Shown: piece by piece, positions 60,513 through 64,000 of the stretch | Position numbering within the stretch: the first letter of the stretch is position 1 | Layout of the letters: each line of letters opens with the position of its first letter | Origin: Sandaracinobacter neustonicus | GTDB lineage: Bacteria > Pseudomonadota > Alphaproteobacteria > Sphingomonadales > Sphingomonadaceae | Reading direction: 5' to 3' | DNA: 64,000 nt | NCBI RefSeq assembly: GCF_006385875.1 | Contig: NZ_VFSU01000017.1 | Location: forward strand, 1-64,000 | The notes under the pieces: generated by a model | Databases searched by the model: none | What the model saw: only the letters and a program-made list of their open reading frames with translations | Told to the model about the DNA's origin: nothing | Made by a program: the position numbers and the translations under genes

Positions 60513-60590
60513 TTTGTCAGAAGCGTGTATACGTATTTCTGACAACCGTAAAGCGACTTTGTCAGATTAGTGCAGCATATTTCTGACAAA
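60513..60590. promoter_or_regulatory. Double inverted-repeat operator between abiE and the dCTP-deaminase-like gene
   Basis: Four copies of TTTGTCAGA in alternating orientation: 60,513-60,521 (+), 60,537-60,545 (-), 60,558-60,566 (+), 60,581-60,590 (-). They form two inverted repeats whose centres are about 45 bases apart. AbiEi is known to bind paired inverted repeats at its promoter. The last copy ends four bases before the ATG of the divergent gene, so both directions could be repressed. Confidence 0.75.
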
Positions 60591-60594
60591 TCAA

Positions 60595-61424
60595 ATGGGG
60601 GAAAGCATAGTGTCGGCAGGATTCTGGAGCGGAGAAACCCTCAAGGACCGCCTCAAGACGCTGATCACGCCGTTCGATCCCGATCGCGTCGATTGCTCAG
60701 CCTATACGCTCACAATGGGGCGCGAAATTTACGTGTCGCCCAATGACGCGATGCAGGACCCGCTGAACGTCACGATCCGCCAGCTCAGCGACGGTGAGGG
60801 CTTCACGATCCCGCCGGGACAATTCGCCTTCCTCCTGACCGAGGAGAAGATCGAGGTTCCCAACGACGCGCTCGCGCTGATCTCGATCAAGGCGAAAATC
60901 AAATGGCGCGGCCTCATCAATGTCTCCGCTTTCATGTCGATCCGGGCTTCCGCGGCCGGTTCATTTTCTCTGTATACAATGCCGGTCCGGTGACGGTGCA
61001 CCTTCGTCAGGGGCAACCGATGTTCCTGATCTGGTTTGCCAACCTCGACAAACCAACGGCGCTCGCGCGCAATCAGCCCGTGCAAGAGTCTTTCCCGCCT
61101 GATCTAATTTCCGGGATCTCGGGCGAACTGCAGTCGTTCGCCGGCATCAACAAGAAAATCAAGGACCTCGACAAGAACCTCACTGACCGCGTTCATTCGC
61201 TTGAGCGGGAGCAAACCTACTATCGATTGATCGGGGCCATCGCCCTGGCGGTCTTAATCGCCATGACCGTCTCATGGATCCGTGATGGAGGGCCGAGCCG
61301 CCTTGTCTCACCACCCGCAGCACTTTCGCCGTCGGTGGCAACGCCCGCGTCCATGGCTGCGCCTCACAAACCTGCAAAGGCGGCGCACCAGAAGGCTGCA
61401 GGCGGATCACCCCCGCATCCCTAG
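60595..61424 (+). pseudogene. dCTP-deaminase/dUTPase-fold protein with C-terminal membrane helix, frameshifted
   Basis: The N-terminal part (FWSGETLKDRLKTLITPFDPDRVDCSAYTLTMG, FLLTEEKIEVPNDALALISIKAKIKWRGLINVSAF) is a dCTP deaminase/dUTPase-like domain. The frame breaks at 60,931-60,934; the next frame continues HVDPGFRGRFIFSVYNAGPV, the conserved active-site strand, then a coiled coil (NKKIKDLDKNLTDRVHSLEREQ) and a membrane helix (YRLIGAIALAVLIAMTVSW). One added C would restore a 277-residue protein. dCTP deaminases can defend against phage by depleting dCTP; whether this divergent form deaminates is unknown. It is divergent from abiE and shares its operator. Confidence 0.75.
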
Positions 61425-61441
61425 CGGCATGGCTGCACTCT

Positions 61442-61603
61442 CTAAGGGCTGCAGACGCCAGGTAAAGGATCGCCCAGTTCATCGCGTTGAATGATATCGG
61501 CGTTGATGAACGGCCCTGCAAACAGGGGGGCCACACGAGTTGCATAAAGGGTCGATTTGTCGGCGCCGTTCGGTCCTGCAAGGACAATCAAGGTCAGCGT
61601 CAC
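61442..61603 (-). pseudogene. Zeta-toxin N-terminal remnant with altered Walker A
   Basis: A 53-codon remnant starting with GTG that overlaps the antitoxin stop (GTGA). It reads TLTLIVLAGPNGADKSTLYATRVAPL and INADIIQRDEL, the start of a zeta-type kinase. The Walker A Gly before Lys-Ser is Asp (GPNGADKST), which should abolish nucleotide binding, and the frame stops after 53 residues where a full toxin has about 190. It is inactive debris. Confidence 0.75.
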
Positions 61604-61956
61604 GCCTCGCCTGTGAGCTTCTCGCGCACGAGGTTCCCGGCGGCATCGAGACCGACACCGACATCAAGCTGTCGCCGACGGGCGAACCAAGCTTCCTCAT
61701 CAGGACCGGGCTGCCCCATCCTCTCGACGAAGCGGTGGAGCCAGATTTCTTTCTCCCCGGTGGCGAGTTCGGTGGTCTCTATTGGCCCGGCAAGGGCCGC
61801 CGTAATCCGGGCATGGTCGAAATATCCGGATTTCTCGACTGCGTGGCCGATGCATATCCAATGGGCGACCTGTCCCGCAACCGAACGGCTCTGCAGTACG
61901 GCTTCCCGCCGCACGACCATCATGATGTCGTCGGCGAGCTTGACGGATTGGACCAT
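61600..61956 (-). CDS. ParD-like antitoxin
   Basis: A 118-residue antitoxin. The N-terminal ribbon-helix-helix-like part reads MVQSVKLADDIMMVVRREAVLQSRSVAGQVAHWICIGHAVEKSG, typical of the ParD-like family that partners zeta-type toxins in proteobacteria. The C-terminal half (WLHRFVERMGQPGPDEEAWFARRRQLDVGVG) contains a toxin-binding tail. The cognate toxin gene downstream is degenerate, so this antitoxin is an orphan. Confidence 0.82.
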   Translation of the reverse strand: MVQSVKLADDIMMVVRREAVLQSRSVAGQVAHWICIGHAVEKSGYFDHARITAALAGPIETTELATGEKEIWLHRFVERMGQPGPDEEAWFARRRQLDVGVGLDAAGNLVREKLTGEA

Positions 61957-62292
61957 GTGTCACCTCTGCATTGAGAGGTAAGCATTTTGTCACCCGCGCT
62001 TCAAGCGCGCTACGAAATTCCAGAACTTCTGCCACCTCATGACGGCGGCGTTTTTCGAGTAGAATTGGTAGCTAAAGTCAGAAGTCCCAAGGTACGATAT
62101 CTGAGGATTATCGGTGGAGTCGAACGTCGTCTAACTCGCAACGCTCCGTCCCAAAAACGCCAACTGGGACCAAAAAATTCCCACGGAACATTGTTGCCTG
62201 GGGCGTTGGTATCAAAAAATCATCGATCACATTATCTATTTATATCAGATATATACTAGTCGATTCATGTTCCTCTTCTGGCACCATTTCCT

Positions 62293-62338
62293 TTCTAAGT
62301 TGTTGAAAACTTAGAATAGTGCTGAAAAACAACAACTT
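62293..62338. repeat. Overlapping inverted repeats upstream of the integrase remnant
   Basis: TTCTAAGTT and AACTTAGAA (62,293-62,316) form a perfect 9-bp stem with a 6-base loop. A second pair, AAGTTGTTG (62,297-62,305) and CAACAACTT (62,330-62,338), overlaps it. Their AT-richness and position 45 bases before the integrase start suggest recombinase-binding or att-related DNA, or the integrase promoter control region. Confidence 0.45.
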
Positions 62339-62382
62339 GCAGACGCTTCGACGGTACAAGAGCCGGTACAAAGGGGCGCGGC

Positions 62383-62690
62383 ATGGGAGCAAGTGTGGAC
62401 TACCTCCAGAAGGACCCGAAGACGGGCCGTCTGAGCTATCGCCGGGCGTATCCGCCTGATCTGCGGCCCTATATTCCCGGCAAAACGGCATCGGCCCCCG
62501 CGAATTGAAGCGGTCGCTGGGGCTCCCACCCTCACGGCGGGCGCATGGGCCAAGTTTCGCTCGGCTGAAGCGGAGTTCGAGCTTATCGAGCGCCGAGCCC
62601 GCCAGTTGGCTTCAGGTGCCTTTCACCCCATCGATGCTGTCCTGAGAGGGCCTGGCTTGGTCCATCCGGCGGGCGGGACCATCATGTTTC
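62383..62690 (+). pseudogene. Truncated, frameshifted tyrosine recombinase (N-terminal remnant)
   Basis: The start MGASVDYLQKDPKTGRLSYR, PPDLRPYIPG is the N-terminal region of phage-type integrases of sphingomonad elements. The frame breaks at a run of five C (62,494-62,498); the next frame gives PRELKRSLGAPTLTAGAWAKF and IERRARQLASGAFHPIDA, as expected, then homology ends. The core-binding and catalytic domains are missing, so the element cannot use this integrase. It marks the probable right border of the mobile DNA. Confidence 0.75.
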
Positions 62691-62727
62691 CGCCCGCCGG
62701 AAGCCGAAAATCAGTTCTTTCAGGCCA

Positions 62728-63594
62728 TCAGGCCTCGCGCGGCATATGCAGCCCTTGCAGCGCGTCGCCCAGCATGTCTGCGCGGGCGATTCCGGCTGCT
62801 GTCAGCAGCGGGCGTGGCAGGGCGAAATAGGCGCTGGGGTTCATCCCCATGTGCGCCCTGAACTCGCGCACGAAGTGGGATTGATCCGTGTAGCGCCCGT
62901 CCATGCTGGAGGTGAAGTTCTGCCCCGGGTTGCGTTGCAGCGTGTCCAGCGAGCGCAGGAAGCGTTGTCGGCGCAGCAATTGTTTGGGTGGGAAGCCGAA
63001 CAGGCGCGGGCACAGCCGTTCGAGCGTGCGTTCGGAGACGCAGAGCTCGGATGCAAAGGCAGGCACGGTGGAGATATTGCCGGTGACCAGCGCGCGTTGC
63101 AGACGTTCGACGATGGGGGCGGCTGGCTTCACCCCCACCAGCCCGGCCAGAAGCCAGCGCTCCAGCATTGCCAGCTGGCTGTCCGGATCGGTTGCGCCTG
63201 CCAGTTGGGCGCACAGATCATCGGTGCCCGCCATATGGCTCGCCAGCGGCACGGCCTTGTTCGCCAGCGTTCTGGCCGGTTGCCGCACCAGTTGCGCCCA
63301 GCCCAGCGGCGTGAGCCCGATGCCGATCACGCGGCTGTGGGCGGAGCCGGTGAAGCGGGCCGCCCGCGCAGTGGGGCCGAACAGCGTGGCGGCGGGTGTA
63401 ATCTGTTCCGCTCCGGCAAGGCCATCGGGGGACCATGTCCAGTCCCCGGCAAGCGCGAAGCGGATGTTCCCCCATTCGGGGTGCAGCCAGTCATCCACGC
63501 CCTCCTCGCCGCAATCGACGAAGTAAACGGATGTCACATGCCCCGCGAGGGCCACTTGCGGAATGCGGAAGCGGATGGACAGAGACTGCTGCAT
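62728..63594 (-). CDS. AraC-family transcriptional regulator
   Basis: A 288-residue regulator. The N-terminal half is a DUF6597-like sensor domain with no recognised ligand (VYFVDCGEEGVDDWLHPEWGNIRFALAGDW). The C-terminal AraC domain has two helix-turn-helices: FASELCVSERTLERLCPRLFGFPPKQLLRRQRFLRSL and YTDQSHFVREFRAHMGMNPSAYF. It is divergent from the glutathione S-transferase gene, a likely target. Codon use and context suggest ordinary chromosomal DNA beyond the mobile region. Confidence 0.9.
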   Translation of the reverse strand: MQQSLSIRFRIPQVALAGHVTSVYFVDCGEEGVDDWLHPEWGNIRFALAGDWTWSPDGLAGAEQITPAATLFGPTARAARFTGSAHSRVIGIGLTPLGWAQLVRQPARTLANKAVPLASHMAGTDDLCAQLAGATDPDSQLAMLERWLLAGLVGVKPAAPIVERLQRALVTGNISTVPAFASELCVSERTLERLCPRLFGFPPKQLLRRQRFLRSLDTLQRNPGQNFTSSMDGRYTDQSHFVREFRAHMGMNPSAYFALPRPLLTAAGIARADMLGDALQGLHMPREA

Positions 63595-63685
63595 GACCCC
63601 AAGCCCAATCTAGGACGAAGATGTCCTTTTCAACCAGCTAAAGCGCTGAAAAAGGGGTAAACGGGCCCGGAACGGAGCATTCATC

Positions 63686-64000
63686 ATGAAACTGATCATC
63701 ACCAACCGCCGTTATTCCAGCTGGTCGCTGAGGGGCTGGCTCGCCGCGAAGCAATCGGGCCTTCCCTTCGATGAGGAATATGTGGACATCTACGCCCCGG
63801 ATTGGGCCGGGTTGCGCGCCACCGGGGCTTTCGCCGAAGCAAACGGCAAGGTGCCGATCCTGATCGACGGCGACTCGGTGATCTGGAACGCGCTTGGGAT
63901 CATCGATTGGCTGGACCGCAAATCCGGCGGCACCCGCTTCTGGCCGCAGACCGGCCGCCCTCGCGCCTTCGCCGTTTCCGCCGCCGTCGAAATGCAGGCC
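63686..64000 (+). CDS. Glutathione S-transferase, N-terminal part (runs off the window)
   Basis: The first 105 codons of a glutathione S-transferase. The thioredoxin-like domain is clear: MKLIITNRRYSSWSLRGWLAAKQSGLPFDEEYVDIY with the catalytic Ser region, NGKVPILIDGDSVIWNALGIIDWL with the glutathione-binding cis-Pro and Ser/Glu positions. The C-terminal helical domain begins at RFWPQTGRPRAFAVSAAVEMQA and continues beyond 64,000. It is divergent from the AraC regulator and probably controlled by it. Confidence 0.92.
   Translation, partial: MKLIITNRRYSSWSLRGWLAAKQSGLPFDEEYVDIYAPDWAGLRATGAFAEANGKVPILIDGDSVIWNALGIIDWLDRKSGGTRFWPQTGRPRAFAVSAAVEMQA

Noticed and set aside
1-64000. CRISPR array or cas genes
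   Set aside because: No regularly spaced direct repeats with unique spacers and no Cas-like protein were seen; the repeats in the multicopper oxidase are coding.
1-64000. tRNA or rRNA genes
   Set aside because: No tRNA cloverleaf or rRNA-like stretch was recognised in the intergenic regions, including the right border near 62.3 kb.

Overview
The window looks like a GC-rich alphaproteobacterial genome, most likely a sphingomonad (Sphingomonas, Sphingopyxis, Novosphingobium or Erythrobacter-like). The reasons are a luxR-luxI-phyH arrangement, an isopeptidase-type lasso peptide cluster, DUF736/DUF2285/ArdC/TraF-type ICE genes and czc/cop metal-resistance blocks. Nearly all of it (about 1-62.7 kb) is accessory DNA of an integrative conjugative element (ICE) or a composite of elements. 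Ordinary chromosome (AraC regulator, glutathione S-transferase) seems to begin after a broken integrase at 62.4-62.7 kb.

Layout. 0-0.65 kb: end of an IS3-family insertion sequence. 0.8-5.9 kb: a defence-like block with a gene fragment, a cytosine-C5 methyltransferase, a GHKL (MORC/MutL/Hsp90-type) ATPase, an unrecognised 336-residue partner and a convergent class III cyclase-like gene. 6.1-9.1 kb: a restriction-modification operon (HTH-Dcm-type methylase, Vsr nickase, MvaI/BcnI-type endonuclease). 9.4-18 kb: the ICE transfer module (relaxase, candidate oriT, lytic transglycosylase, TraF peptidase, AlpA-like regulator, DUF736, ArdC) and a split DUF6499-DUF2285 gene that resembles the frameshift-controlled excision activator FseA.

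18.2-23.9 kb: LuxR, LuxI, a PhyH-type dioxygenase, GntR and a lasso peptide cluster (short precursor gene at 21,293, B enzyme, C enzyme). 24-44.7 kb: a metal-resistance island with copper export and oxidation (P-type ATPase, CopB, multicopper oxidase, CopC, CopD) under a CnrYXH-like sigma/anti-sigma set, a CzcCBA efflux pump, two CDF transporters, a CadR-like MerR regulator and a Zn/Cd/Co-type P-ATPase. 44.7-45.6 kb: gene debris. 45.8-52.2 kb: the rest of the lasso system (Atxe2-like isopeptidase, frameshifted TonB-dependent receptor, FecR, FecI). The metal island therefore separates the two halves of what is usually one lasso cluster.

52.6-62 kb: a second defence-like locus. An operon headed by a strong palindromic operator encodes a small protein that looks like an acyl carrier protein, an XRE regulator, an ImmA/IrrE protease, a thymidylate-synthase-like enzyme, a 5-hmdU-DNA-kinase-like protein and a MazG-like pyrophosphohydrolase. 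Facing it is an AbiEi-AbiEii operon whose third gene is a holo-ACP synthase, plus a divergent membrane-anchored dCTP-deaminase-like gene, then ParD and zeta-toxin remnants. The co-occurrence of a carrier-like protein, its activating enzyme and nucleotide or base-modification enzymes is the best candidate for an undescribed system.

Several genes (cupin, TonB receptor, dCTP deaminase, integrase) are broken by single-base changes, mostly in homopolymers, so consensus accuracy needs checking before they are called pseudogenes. All assignments are by eye from sequence and translated motifs; no database search was run.
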